From assembly GCA_025934105.1 (NCBI GenBank), contig JAICYS010000015.1, forward strand, positions 1-43,204: a stretch of DNA of 43,204 nucleotides. Reading direction: 5' to 3'. Shown piece by piece: positions 1 to 7,570 of this stretch. A program made the position numbers and the translations under genes. Numbering within the stretch: the stretch's first letter is position 1; each line of letters opens with the position of its first letter. The notes under the pieces are model-generated. The model worked only from the letters and a program-made list of their open reading frames with translations, was not told where the DNA came from and made no database searches. The DNA comes from Myxococcota bacterium (GTDB lineage: Bacteria > Myxococcota_A > Polyangia > Fen-1088).

Positions 1-1
1 A

Positions 2-697
2 ACCGGCGGCGTGGCCGGCGCCGGGGGCCGCGGCGGGGCCGCGGGCGGCGCGGGCGGCACCGGCGCGTTGACGTGCGCGGGCGGCGGCGCGCTGGACTGC
101 ACGACCGCCGGAGCGCTGAAACTGCCCGGTGGCGTGGTGACGGACTTCTCGTCGGCCCAGTGGGACCCGACCAGCGCGCAGTTCTGCGACGCCGACGGCC
201 TGCGCGGCCGGCTGTTCTCGTTCATCGGACCGGCCACGGGATCGGCGGCCGCCGTGGCCGTCGACGCGACGGCGCACAACTTGAAGTTGAACCTGACGGC
301 CAAGGACTGGGCGGGGGGCGGTCTGATCTTCGAATCGTGCGCCAACGTGTCGGGCTTCACGTCGGTCTCCTTCAGGGCGTCGCTGACGGCCGGGAGCCTG
401 TCCGGCTGCAGCTGGCAGGTGCAGCTTCAGACCCAGGACCAACGGTCCTCGACGGACGACGACCCGACCGGCGGGACCTGCGCGTCGAATTGCTATCGAT
501 ACCCGGCGGTGAGCGGGCTGGCGGCGCCGGCCGCCACCGGGACGCCGTACACGGAGCCGTTCACGGCCTTCAGCAACCCGTCCAACTCGACGACCGCCAC
601 GGCGGCGCAGGTGGTCGGCGTGCAGTGGCAGGTGACCTCCTCGTCCAGCAACGGATGCACGGCCGAGCTCCGTATCGACGACATCAAGTTCCAGTAG
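2..697 (+). CDS. Secreted Gly-rich protein with carbohydrate-binding-like C-terminal domain (5' partial)
   Basis: The frame is open from the first bases of the window to TAG at 695-697, so the N-terminus is missing. The visible part starts with a Gly/Ala/Thr low-complexity linker of about 20 residues. A globular domain of roughly 200 residues follows, with alternating hydrophobic strands, several Cys (for example around TCASNC) and a C-terminal strand ending CTAELRIDDIKFQ. That pattern resembles the jelly-roll carbohydrate-binding domains at the C-termini of myxobacterial secreted hydrolases. Gly-rich linkers of this kind join a lipoprotein or secretion signal to an extracellular domain. The binding function is inferred from fold pattern only, and the ligand is unknown. 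It may instead be an uncharacterised surface lipoprotein. Confidence 0.7.
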   Translation, partial: TGGVAGAGGRGGAAGGAGGTGALTCAGGGALDCTTAGALKLPGGVVTDFSSAQWDPTSAQFCDADGLRGRLFSFIGPATGSAAAVAVDATAHNLKLNLTAKDWAGGGLIFESCANVSGFTSVSFRASLTAGSLSGCSWQVQLQTQDQRSSTDDDPTGGTCASNCYRYPAVSGLAAPAATGTPYTEPFTAFSNPSNSTTATAAQVVGVQWQVTSSSSNGCTAELRIDDIKFQ

Positions 698-765
698 CCG
701 CAAGCGGACGCAAATTTCTGAACCCTTTTCGACCTGCCGCGCTCTCAAGGCACGGAGGTGTTCGC

Positions 766-1155
766 ATGGCGACCGTTCAGGTGACGGAACAGAACTTCGA
801 ATCGACCGTGAAACAGGGGATCGTGCTGCTCGACTTCTGGGCGAGCTGGTGCGGCCCATGCCGGGTGTTCGGGCCCGTGTTCGAGCAGGCGTCGGCGCGT
901 CACCCCGACGTCGTGTTCGGGAAGATCGACACCGAGGCGGAGCAGGGCCTGGCGGCGGCGCTGGAGATCCGGGCCATCCCGACGGTGATGGTGCTGCGCG
1001 ACGGCGTGATGCTGGGGCGCGCCTCGGGCGCGATGCCGGCCGCCGCTCTCGATGAGCTGATCGCCGAGGTGCGCGCCCTCGACATGGACGAGGTGCGACG
1101 CAAGGTGAGCGAGGCACGCGAGCAGGGCAAGGCCGAAACGGCCGAAGCCAAGTAG
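766..1155 (+). CDS. Thioredoxin
   Basis: This 129-residue protein has a single thioredoxin fold. The active site is WCGPC with Cys29 and Cys32 inside DFWASWCGPCR, and the cis-proline is in AIPT (Pro72). It would reduce protein disulfides in the cytoplasm using thioredoxin reductase; no signal peptide is visible. The ATG at 766 is preceded by a strong Shine-Dalgarno GGAGGTG at 754-760, which fixes the start; the reading frame is open further upstream but has no better start. The C-terminus carries a charged Glu/Lys/Ala-rich helical extension of about 25 residues beyond the usual 105-110-residue thioredoxin. It lies alone between a secreted protein and a transporter, so no specific partner can be inferred. 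Confidence 0.93.
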   Translation: MATVQVTEQNFESTVKQGIVLLDFWASWCGPCRVFGPVFEQASARHPDVVFGKIDTEAEQGLAAALEIRAIPTVMVLRDGVMLGRASGAMPAAALDELIAEVRALDMDEVRRKVSEAREQGKAETAEAK

Positions 1156-1202
1156 GACGCCGAACGCGCGGCCGGGGCCGCCCTCGGCCTACACTCGGCG
1201 GA

Positions 1203-2102
1203 GTGGAGACCTCGCCCCGGACCCTGGGTGGCGCGCTGGCGGTCCTGGCAGCCGTGGCCTTCGGCCTGGTCGTCCCGTTCACCCAGCGGGCCGGGCGCGC
1301 GGTCGGCCCGTTCTTCACCGCCGCGGTCCTGTACGGGGGCGCCGCGCTCTTCGCCGGAGCGATCGCGGCGGTCCGACGCGACCCGCGCGCCGCCTTACGC
1401 CGGACCGACGCGCGGCGGTTGCTGGTGGTGGCGGTGCTGGGCGCGGCGGTCGCGCCCACGCTGCTGGCCTGGGGACTCCAGCGGACGGCGGGGACCACGG
1501 CGGCGTTGCTGCTGAACTTCGAGGCGGGCTTCACCGTGCTGCTGGCACGGGCGGTCTGGCGCGAGCCTTTCGGCCGGCGGTTGGCGTTCGCGCTGTTCTG
1601 CATGACCGGCGCGGGAGCCTTGTTGATTCAGCGCGCGACGTCGCGGGAGGGCTCGACGGGGTGGGGGGCCGCGGCCGTCGTGCTGGCCACGCTGGCCTGG
1701 GCCGCCGAAAACGTGCTGTCGCGGCCCCTGGCCGAACGCGACCCCTTTCGCGTGGTGCTCGCCAAGTCGGCGATCGGTGCCACGCTCACGGCGGCGATCG
1801 CCTGGGCGACGCGCGACACGCCGCCGGTGCTGGCGCGGGCGCTGGCGCTGGGGGCGTGCGGCGCGGGCGGCTATGGCCTCAGCCTGGCGCTGTATCTGCG
1901 GGCACAGCGGCAGATCGGCGCCGCGCGAACCGCGTCGATGTTCGCGCTGGCGCCCTTCGCGGGCGCCCTGGCAGCCTGGGCGCTCGGCGATCGGTCGCTG
2001 GGCGTCGCGAGCGCCGGCGCCGCGATCCTGTTCGCGGCGGGCGTGGGCCTGCACCTGACCGAACGCGAGCCCGGTCGCCAGGCTGCCGCCGACCAGCCTT
2101 GA
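1203..2102 (+). CDS. EamA/DMT-family transporter
   Basis: This 299-residue hydrophobic protein has about ten predicted membrane segments in two homologous halves, the layout of the drug/metabolite transporter (EamA) superfamily. The second half begins near TGWGAAAVVLATLAWAAENV. Such proteins export metabolites or amino acids across the inner membrane; the substrate cannot be read from the sequence. The start is GTG at 1203, which places the first membrane helix at the N-terminus. A TACACT box at 1190-1195 lies only 7 bases upstream and no clear Shine-Dalgarno is present, so the message may be leaderless. The gene converges on the broken DUF3455 gene, with 7 bases between the two ends. Confidence 0.88.
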   Translation: METSPRTLGGALAVLAAVAFGLVVPFTQRAGRAVGPFFTAAVLYGGAALFAGAIAAVRRDPRAALRRTDARRLLVVAVLGAAVAPTLLAWGLQRTAGTTAALLLNFEAGFTVLLARAVWREPFGRRLAFALFCMTGAGALLIQRATSREGSTGWGAAAVVLATLAWAAENVLSRPLAERDPFRVVLAKSAIGATLTAAIAWATRDTPPVLARALALGACGAGGYGLSLALYLRAQRQIGAARTASMFALAPFAGALAAWALGDRSLGVASAGAAILFAAGVGLHLTEREPGRQAAADQP

Positions 2103-2109
2103 GGCGGGT

Positions 2110-2612
2110 TCAGTCGGCGCCGCCGTCGGCCGCCGCGGCGACGTAGAACTCGTAATCGCCCGAGTAGGGGATCCGCGCCTGCGCTCCGGCCGTGGCCGCG
2201 TTGCAGCCGGAGCTGGGCGGTTGCCCGCCGTTCGTGTTCAGCCGCTGCACGTAGGTCACCTGCGCGAACACGTCCGAGCCGGAGGTGGACGTCGCCTTCA
2301 GCAAGAGCCACCAAACGGCGCCCGGCATGGCCGCGTCGGCCTGCGACACCTTCATCCGTCGACGGTCGAGGTCCAGCTGGGCCCCATGCCGTGCGTTCCG
2401 ACGGCGTCGAAGCTGGCGTCGTAAAGGACGGCGTCGGGAGCCTCGAGCACCCAGCCGTAGCTGGGCGCGCCGCCGCCGTCCGGTCCCGCGTCGCCCCGTG
2501 CAGGTGTGCACCTGGGCGCCGATCGCGTGCTCGTGCAGCGGCAGTGTGTTGCCCGCCGGAACGGCGGGACTCGGCGACTTGTGTGCCGAAGCGGAGCACG
2601 CCCGCCGGCGCG
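2110..2612 (-). pseudogene. Broken DUF3455-domain gene
   Basis: Reading the minus strand in three pieces reconstructs a DUF3455-type domain. The first piece contains VPAGNTLPLHEHAIGAQVHTC. The second, in another frame, contains YGWVLEAPDAVLYDASFD and GTHGMGPSW. The third is back in the first frame and contains GAVWWLLLKATS, VTYVQRLNTNGG and a C-terminal RIPYSGDYEFY. Two compensating frameshifts, near 2490-2500 and near 2355, are needed. The first piece begins directly after the stop of the upstream PEBP gene with no ATG, GTG or TTG and no signal peptide, although DUF3455 proteins are normally exported. The gene is therefore truncated as well as frameshifted. Assembly errors could explain the frameshifts but not the missing start. 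DUF3455 has no known function. Confidence 0.7.
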
Positions 2613-3515
2613 CTACATTCCCTTGAGGCCGGCGTGGCCGTGCAGGACCGCCGTTCCCAGCACCTGGCCGGCAGTCATGGCGGCCGTCAAGGCGGTCCGC
2701 GCCTGCGCGACGCCGGTGCCCGAGACGTTCAGCGTCGCGGTGGAGAGCGCGTAGATCGTGAAGGCGTACTGGTCGTCCATGTTGTTCATCAGCGACTGCG
2801 CGCACGGGGCCAGGAACGTTCCGCTCTGCTTCGCGGTCGCTAGCTCGCCGCTCAACGTGGCGGTCCCCTCCGGGAAGGTCATCACCGTGGCCGGGATGTT
2901 CCAGGCGGCCCAGTGGTTGCCGTACTGGTCCATGCCCGCGTCGATGAGCGTGGTGTCGAGGAAGGTGATCGCGAACGACTTCGTCCCCGCCGGCGCGTTC
3001 GTCCACTCGAGATCCGGGTTGATGCCGTTTTGGAGTCCGCCGACCGACTTTCCCGACAGCGGCGGGCTCTCCTGGCAGGTGTACTTCGAATCGAAGTGCG
3101 CGCCCTCGGCTTGATGCATGCTGGTCAGCGCGAAGGCGCCGCCGGAGCTTCCACTCGAGCCGCCGCTGCCGGCGTGTCCGGCCGCGCCCGTGTCGCCGGC
3201 CTGGCCGCCTTGGCCCGCGTGGCCGCTGGCGCCTGCCGCGGCGCCAGCAGCACCGGAGCTGCCGCCCGAGCCGTTGACGCCCCCGGAGCCGGTGCTGCCG
3301 CCGGAGCTGGGCGCCCCGCCGGAACCGGTCGCGCCGCCCGAGCCGCTGGCGCCCCCGGAGCCGGTGCTGCCGCCGGAGCTGGAGGCGCCGCCGGAGCCGG
3401 GCGCGCCGCCGCTCGAGCCCGTGGTGCCGGTCGTGTCCGAAGACGAGCAACCGCCGAGGAGCGCCGCGAAGGCGAATCCGGCGATCCCGATCTTGATGAG
3501 CTTGGTCGAGTTCAT
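2613..3515 (-). CDS. YbhB/YbcL-like PEBP-family lipoprotein
   Basis: This 300-residue protein has a lipoprotein signal (FAALLGGC lipobox, Cys at about residue 23) followed by about 100 residues of Gly/Ser/Ala repeats. The C-terminal domain is of the phosphatidylethanolamine-binding/RKIP type (YbhB/YbcL branch). Family landmarks are NPDLEWTNAPAGTKSFAITF, a WAAWNIP segment and a final GTAVLHGHAG. Bacterial members bind small anionic ligands, and their role is mostly unknown. The lipid anchor and long flexible linker suggest display at the envelope. The ATG at 3513-3515 has only a weak Shine-Dalgarno. The linker DNA contains an exact 32-bp duplication, described separately. The broken DUF3455 gene follows immediately downstream on the same strand and may once have been co-transcribed. 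Confidence 0.85.
   Translation of the reverse strand: MNSTKLIKIGIAGFAFAALLGGCSSSDTTGTTGSSGGAPGSGGASSSGGSTGSGGASGSGGATGSGGAPSSGGSTGSGGVNGSGGSSGAAGAAAGASGHAGQGGQAGDTGAAGHAGSGGSSGSSGGAFALTSMHQAEGAHFDSKYTCQESPPLSGKSVGGLQNGINPDLEWTNAPAGTKSFAITFLDTTLIDAGMDQYGNHWAAWNIPATVMTFPEGTATLSGELATAKQSGTFLAPCAQSLMNNMDDQYAFTIYALSTATLNVSGTGVAQARTALTAAMTAGQVLGTAVLHGHAGLKGM
3279..3382. repeat. 72-bp-period direct repeat in the PEBP linker
   Basis: The same 32 bases occur at 3279-3310 and 3351-3382. This gives a 72-bp (24-codon) period that keeps the reading frame of the Gly/Ser linker. It points to growth of the linker by in-frame duplication. Confidence 0.8.
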
Positions 3516-3535
3516 GAGCAGAGTCCCAAGTCGTA

Positions 3536-3724
3536 ATGGCTGCTCGGCATCGCGACCTTCAGGGCGGCCAGATATGCGTGAGCACGCCCGTTTGCCCGTG
3601 CGGGCAGACTTGCAACGACGGCGCCTGCGTCCCGCTGACCTGCGCGACGGGCGTTTGTGGGTGCGGCTGCCGCCCGGACGGTCTCGGCCCGCTCAATATA
3701 ATCGGCGGGCTCTGGTCGGAGTGA
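3536..3724 (+). other. Possible Cys-rich peptide or gene fragment
   Basis: An open frame of 62 codons contains CPCGQTCNDGACVPLTC, followed by CGCGC. The spacing resembles the Cys-rich modules common in secreted myxobacterial proteins (CPxGQTCxNGxCxP). No signal peptide, Shine-Dalgarno or promoter is visible, and the ATG lies just outside the divergent lipoprotein start. It may be the remnant of a larger Cys-rich protein or a chance frame. The frame ends 4 bases before the end of the convergent YCII gene. Confidence 0.25.
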
Positions 3725-3728
3725 CCGG

Positions 3729-4088
3729 TCAGTGCCGGCGGCTGTCGTCGGGCTGCATCTCGAACAGCTGGTACATCTCGCAGGTTCCTTCGCCGGTCAC
3801 CGCCAGGAACTTGCGCGCCAGGGCCAGCGCCTCTTCGTGCGACTTCACCTTCAGGATGGCGTAGCCGCCGATCACCTCCTTGGCTTCGGTGAAGGGGCCG
3901 TCGGTGACCGTCAGCTTTCCGCCCTCCGCCTGGACCCGGACGCCGGTCTGCCCAAAGGCCACGCCCTCGGTGATGACCAGCCACCCCTCACGCTGGCCCT
4001 CCTCGACCAGCTTGGTCATGACGGCGATCTCTTCCTGCGACGGGCCGGTCGAGCGCGGGGGGTGCGTGTAGATGCTGATGTAGCGCAT
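3729..4088 (-). CDS. YCII-domain (DGPF) protein
   Basis: This 119-residue cytoplasmic protein has the YCII/DGPF domain. The family motif DGPFTEAKEVIGGYAIL lies at about residues 63-79, in a ferredoxin-like fold starting MRYISIYT. Family members are small dimeric proteins, often encoded near ECF sigma factors or used as enzyme-like modules; their chemistry is unclear. The length matches the family. A Shine-Dalgarno AGAGGAG lies just upstream of the ATG at 4086-4088. No sigma-factor partner is present nearby, so this copy stands alone. Confidence 0.88.
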   Translation of the reverse strand: MRYISIYTHPPRSTGPSQEEIAVMTKLVEEGQREGWLVITEGVAFGQTGVRVQAEGGKLTVTDGPFTEAKEVIGGYAILKVKSHEEALALARKFLAVTGEGTCEMYQLFEMQPDDSRRH

Positions 4089-4700
4089 GGGAGCTCCTCT
4101 GGTCTGGGTCGGCGGGGAACCGTTCTCCGCCGTTCATCCCAACGACGAACGACCATGCGCCAGATCGACAGGGTTCGAAAAAATTCGGAACGGGTGAGCC
4201 GCGCGGCGTCGCGCGCCGGCTGACCCGCCGCCTTCCCGATGATCACATTGGCGGAAGGGGAGGTGCAGCATGGACAGGCAGCGCACGAACCAGGGTTTGG
4301 GGTCGACGACCAAGACCGCGCAGGCTCCGGCTGAGCCGATCCGGCCGCCCGAGGTGAACCGCGTTGACCCGGCGCGCGACGATCCCGAGGACCGGGCGGG
4401 CGAGCGGCGCGACCGGCGGGACCCGACCCGACCCCACCCGGGGTCCCCCCAGACACCCCAATGATGAACCCCGCCCTGGGGTCGACGCCCTTCGATCGAT
4501 CGGGCGGAGCGCGGCCGACGGACGGCCGGCTGGCGAAGCCGCGCCGAGAACGGACCGGAGCCTGCGAGGCGGGGCAACCATGCCCGGAAGCGCAGGCCCG
4601 CGCCGCAGCCGCCGGGCCGGATGGTGGGCCGGCAGTCGAGCGGACTGCCAAGTGAGCGCATTGGCCTTAGGTTGGTGCGGGACGGCACGGAGGTGAATCG
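4089..4700. other. Gene-poor stretch between the YCII gene and the TPP enzyme
   Basis: Apart from the possible 64-codon gene at 4270-4464, I see no convincing coding frame here. The 4465-4700 part is GC-rich with small local palindromes and ends in the Shine-Dalgarno GGAGGTG at 4689-4695 serving the TPP enzyme. No clear promoter, tRNA or riboswitch was recognised. Confidence 0.5.
4270..4464 (+). CDS. Possible small hydrophilic protein (64 residues)
   Basis: A 64-codon frame starts at ATG 4270 behind a very strong Shine-Dalgarno (GGGGAGGTG, about 4257-4265). Third codon positions are mostly G or C, as in neighbouring genes. The product is highly charged and Pro/Arg/Asp-rich (for example DDPEDRAGERRDRRD) and has no membrane segment or recognised domain. 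It would probably be disordered. The ribosome-binding site and codon pattern argue for expression; the low complexity and lack of any recognised family argue for caution. Confidence 0.4.
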   Translation: MDRQRTNQGLGSTTKTAQAPAEPIRPPEVNRVDPARDDPEDRAGERRDRRDPTRPHPGSPQTPQ

Positions 4701-6458
4701 ATGGCGATGACGACGGCGGATCTCTTGATCGAACGGTTGATTGCATGGGGCGTCGACACGGTGTTCGGGCTTCCCGGCGACGGGATCAACGGCCTCTTCG
4801 AAGCGCTCCGCACGCGGCAAGAGCGCATCCGCTTCATCCAGGTCCGCCACGAGGAGTCTGCTGCCTTCGCGGCCTGCGGCTACGCCAAATACACCGGACG
4901 CCTGGGCGTCTGCCTGGCGACCTCGGGTCCGGGCGGCATCCACCTGCTGAACGGGCTCTACGACGCCAAGCTGGACAACCAGCCGGTGCTGGCCATCACC
5001 GGCCACACCTTCCACGACCTGATTGGCGCGCACTACCAGCAGGACGTCGATCTCGACAAGCTGTACACCGACGTCGCGGTCTTCAACGAGCGCGTGATGG
5101 GGCCCGCCCACGTCGTGAACATGGTGGACGCCGCCGTTCGCCACGCCTACGGGCGGCGCGGCGTCGCGCACCTGACCATCCCCAAGGACATCCAGGACTG
5201 GACCAGCAGCGACGAGACGCGCTCGAAGGCGAACATTCCGCGGCACAGCGGCGGCGACGGCATGATCGGCGTCCAGCCGATGCCCCTGCCGGAGGAGCTG
5301 CGGCGCGCCGCCGAGGTGCTGAACGCCGGGAAGAAGGTGGCGATGCTGGTCGGGCGCGGCTGCCTGACCGCTCGCGCCGAGGTCATCGCCGTCGCCGAGG
5401 CGCTGGGCGCGCCGGTGGCCAAGGCGCTGCTGGGCAAGGCGGTGCTGCCCGACGACAGCCCGTACACCACCGGCGGCATCGGCCTGCTGGGGACGGCCCC
5501 GTCGGTCGACATCATGAAAGACTGCGACACGCTGCTCTTGGCCGGCACCAACTTCCCCTACCTCGAGTTCTTGCCCAAGCCGGACAAGGCGCGCGCCGTG
5601 CAGATCGATCTGGACGCCGCGCGGATTGGCACGCGGTACCCCGTCGAGATCGGCCTGGTGGGCGACTGCGGGCGCATCCTGGCGGCTTTGCTGCCGCTGC
5701 TGGAACGCAAGACCGACCGCGGCTTCCTGGAGCGGGCGCAAAGCAAGATGCGCGACTGGAATGAGCTGATGGAGACGCGCTCGGGGGCCGACGTCATGCC
5801 CATGAAGCCGCAGGTCGCGGCGGCGGCGCTGGATCGCTGCCTGGCCGACGACGCCATCATCGCCTCCGACTGCGGGACGGTGACCACCTGGGCGGCGCGG
5901 TACCTGCGCATCCGCGAGCGGATGCTGTTCAGCGCCTCGGGATCGCTGGCGACCATGGCCAACGGCCTGCCCTACGCGATCGCGGCGGCCATCGCCTACC
6001 CGGGACGGCAGGTCGTGGCGGCCGTGGGCGACGGCGGGCTCACCATGCTGATGGGCGAGCTGGCGACCATCGCCAAGTACAAGCTGCCGATCAAGATCGT
6101 GGTGTTCAAGAACAACGCGCTCGGCGAGATCAAGTGGGAGCAGCTGGTCATGGAGGGGAATCCCACCTTCGGCGTCGAGCTGCAGCCGATCGACTTCGCC
6201 GCGGTGGCGCGGGCCTGCGGGCTGCGCGCCTACACGCTGGAGAAGCCCGGCGACGCCAACGCCGTGATGCGCGAAGCGTTCGCGCAGCCCGACGCGGCGC
6301 TGGTCCAGGCGGTCATCGATCCCAACGAGCCGCCCATGCCGGGCCACATCGAGACCACCCAGGCCGTGAACTTCGCCAAGGCGCTGGCCCGCGGTGACCA
6401 GAACCGGTCCGCCATCATTAAGTCCGTCATCGGCGACAAGGTCCGCGAGGTGATCTGA
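4701..6458 (+). CDS. Thiamine-pyrophosphate enzyme, pyruvate oxidase/acetolactate synthase-like
   Basis: This 585-residue protein has the three-domain layout of TPP-dependent decarboxylases. The N-terminal Pyr domain carries the catalytic Glu51 in RHEESAAF. A central domain spans about 195-330. The C-terminal PP domain has the TPP/Mg motif GDG at 443-445 and NN at 471-472. The family includes pyruvate:quinone oxidase (PoxB), acetolactate synthase and related enzymes. The FGLPGDGINGLFEAL start and the overall pattern are closest to the 'TPP-requiring protein/pyruvate oxidase' branch, which oxidatively decarboxylates pyruvate to acetate. The exact substrate is not provable here. The start ATG has a good Shine-Dalgarno at 4689-4695. 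The gene converges on the DUF2243 gene, with one base between the two stop codons. Confidence 0.85.
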   Translation: MAMTTADLLIERLIAWGVDTVFGLPGDGINGLFEALRTRQERIRFIQVRHEESAAFAACGYAKYTGRLGVCLATSGPGGIHLLNGLYDAKLDNQPVLAITGHTFHDLIGAHYQQDVDLDKLYTDVAVFNERVMGPAHVVNMVDAAVRHAYGRRGVAHLTIPKDIQDWTSSDETRSKANIPRHSGGDGMIGVQPMPLPEELRRAAEVLNAGKKVAMLVGRGCLTARAEVIAVAEALGAPVAKALLGKAVLPDDSPYTTGGIGLLGTAPSVDIMKDCDTLLLAGTNFPYLEFLPKPDKARAVQIDLDAARIGTRYPVEIGLVGDCGRILAALLPLLERKTDRGFLERAQSKMRDWNELMETRSGADVMPMKPQVAAAALDRCLADDAIIASDCGTVTTWAARYLRIRERMLFSASGSLATMANGLPYAIAAAIAYPGRQVVAAVGDGGLTMLMGELATIAKYKLPIKIVVFKNNALGEIKWEQLVMEGNPTFGVELQPIDFAAVARACGLRAYTLEKPGDANAVMREAFAQPDAALVQAVIDPNEPPMPGHIETTQAVNFAKALARGDQNRSAIIKSVIGDKVREVI

Positions 6459-6459
6459 C

Positions 6460-6942
6460 TCAAGGCGCCGGGGGCGCGGGCGGGCGGGCCGTGATGGCGG
6501 TCCATCCGCCCGCGATCAACGCCGCGCCCAGGATCAGGAAGGCCACGTCCCACGAGAGCTCGTCGTCGCCCGGATGGACGTGATGAAGCTGCAGCAGCTC
6601 GTGATCGATGAGGCCTTCGACGACGTTGAAGATTCCCCAACCCATCGCCAGCGAGCCGGCGAAGGCGCGCGTCGACCGGACGACGTCGGCGCGGCCGGTC
6701 GCGCGCCACAGCAGGGCCAGCCCCACCGCCGTCGTGATCCAGGTGAAGGCGTGGAACAAGCCGTCCCACACCATGTTCACCTTCAGCGCGACCAGGTCCG
6801 TCGGCGGCAGCCGTGCCGACAGCATGTGGTGCCACTGCAGGATCTGGTGCAACACGATCCCGTCGACGAACCCGCCAAGGCCGATCCCCAGCAGCGCGCC
6901 GGCCGCGATGAGCGGCCCCAGCCGCGGTTCCGCGGGCCCCAT
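6460..6942 (-). CDS. DUF2243 membrane protein
   Basis: This 160-residue integral membrane protein has about four hydrophobic segments. Conserved His and Asp residues lie at their edges, as in GFVDGIVLHQILQWHHM, VWDGLFHAF and EGLIDHELLQLHHVHPG. This is the pattern of the DUF2243 family, whose function is unknown and whose His-rich motifs suggest metal or heme binding. The ATG at 6940-6942 overlaps the stop of the upstream small membrane gene (TGATG on the minus strand), so the two are translationally coupled. Longer in-frame upstream extensions run through that gene and are not credible. Confidence 0.85.
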   Translation of the reverse strand: MGPAEPRLGPLIAAGALLGIGLGGFVDGIVLHQILQWHHMLSARLPPTDLVALKVNMVWDGLFHAFTWITTAVGLALLWRATGRADVVRSTRAFAGSLAMGWGIFNVVEGLIDHELLQLHHVHPGDDELSWDVAFLILGAALIAGGWTAITARPPAPPAP

Positions 6943-7163
6943 CAGCCCGGATTCCGGGGCGTCCCGCCGACCCGCGACAGCGCCCAGACGACGGCGGCGA
7001 AGACCACGAACGGCGCCGCCGTCACGGCCAGGTTGGACCAGGGATGATCCGCGAACACCAGGCCGCGCACGACGCGCGCGGTGGAACAGTTGGGGCAGGC
7101 GGATGCGGCGCGGGCGCTGGTCAGCACCCCGAGCGTCGACAGCAATCGCCAGGCAATCCGCAT
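6942..7163 (-). CDS. Small CPNC membrane protein
   Basis: This 73-residue protein has an N-terminal signal-like hydrophobic stretch ending near ARAASA, then a CPNC motif (CxxC) and a C-terminal membrane helix (about residues 46-64). A strong Shine-Dalgarno (AAGGAGG) precedes the ATG at 7161-7163. It overlaps the DUF2243 start by one base, so the pair probably forms one functional unit in the membrane. The CxxC could bind a metal or form a disulfide on the periplasmic side. I do not recognise the family. Confidence 0.7.
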   Translation of the reverse strand: MRIAWRLLSTLGVLTSARAASACPNCSTARVVRGLVFADHPWSNLAVTAAPFVVFAAVVWALSRVGGTPRNPG

Positions 7164-7232
7164 CTCGGCCTCCTTGCCGCCCGGTCTGAAGTTGGGTCGG
7201 GCCGAAGGGCGTGCAAGCGCGGCCGCCTGGCG

Positions 7233-7538
7233 TCAGCCGCCGCTGTCCGTCAGGCGGCGGGCGGCCGCGGCGAAGCAGGGCACCGCCCCTAATTCCAGCG
7301 CCACCGCGGCGACGACCAGCGCCGGCACCGATCATCGGCCAGCCGTCCCGAGGCCAAGCGCAGCCCATGCCCGAGGAACTCGCCGAGGCCGCTCACGCCC
7401 CCGACGACCGCGCCAGCATCGCCAGGTACGGTCCCGCGATGCCGCGCGCGCTTCATAGGCGAAGTCCGCCAAGAAGCTCATCGCGCCGACCAGCAGCACG
7501 AATCGCAGCGCGCGCTTTCGAGGATCGGCGGTCATCAT
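7233..7538 (-). pseudogene. Remnant of an MFS transporter
   Basis: The minus strand begins with an MFS-like N-terminus containing RFVLLVGAMSFLADFAYE. Matching sequence then continues in other frames: IAGPYLAML, then VVGGVSGLGEFLGHGLRLAS. A further piece, VPALVVAAVALELGAVP, resembles a late membrane helix and runs to a TGA at 7233-7235. At least two frameshifts and a large internal deletion are needed, because only about 100 of some 400 codons remain. The remnant occupies the whole space between the CPNC gene's upstream region and the hemerythrin gene. Assembly error alone would not remove most of the gene. Confidence 0.65.
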
Positions 7539-7570
7539 CGATGAGTCGCCGGTCGGACTATATTCACCGC

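Noticed and set aside
4134..6347. Long minus-strand open frame opposite the TPP enzyme
   Set aside because: It is the antisense shadow of a strongly supported gene; the translation is Arg/His/Gly-rich with no domain.
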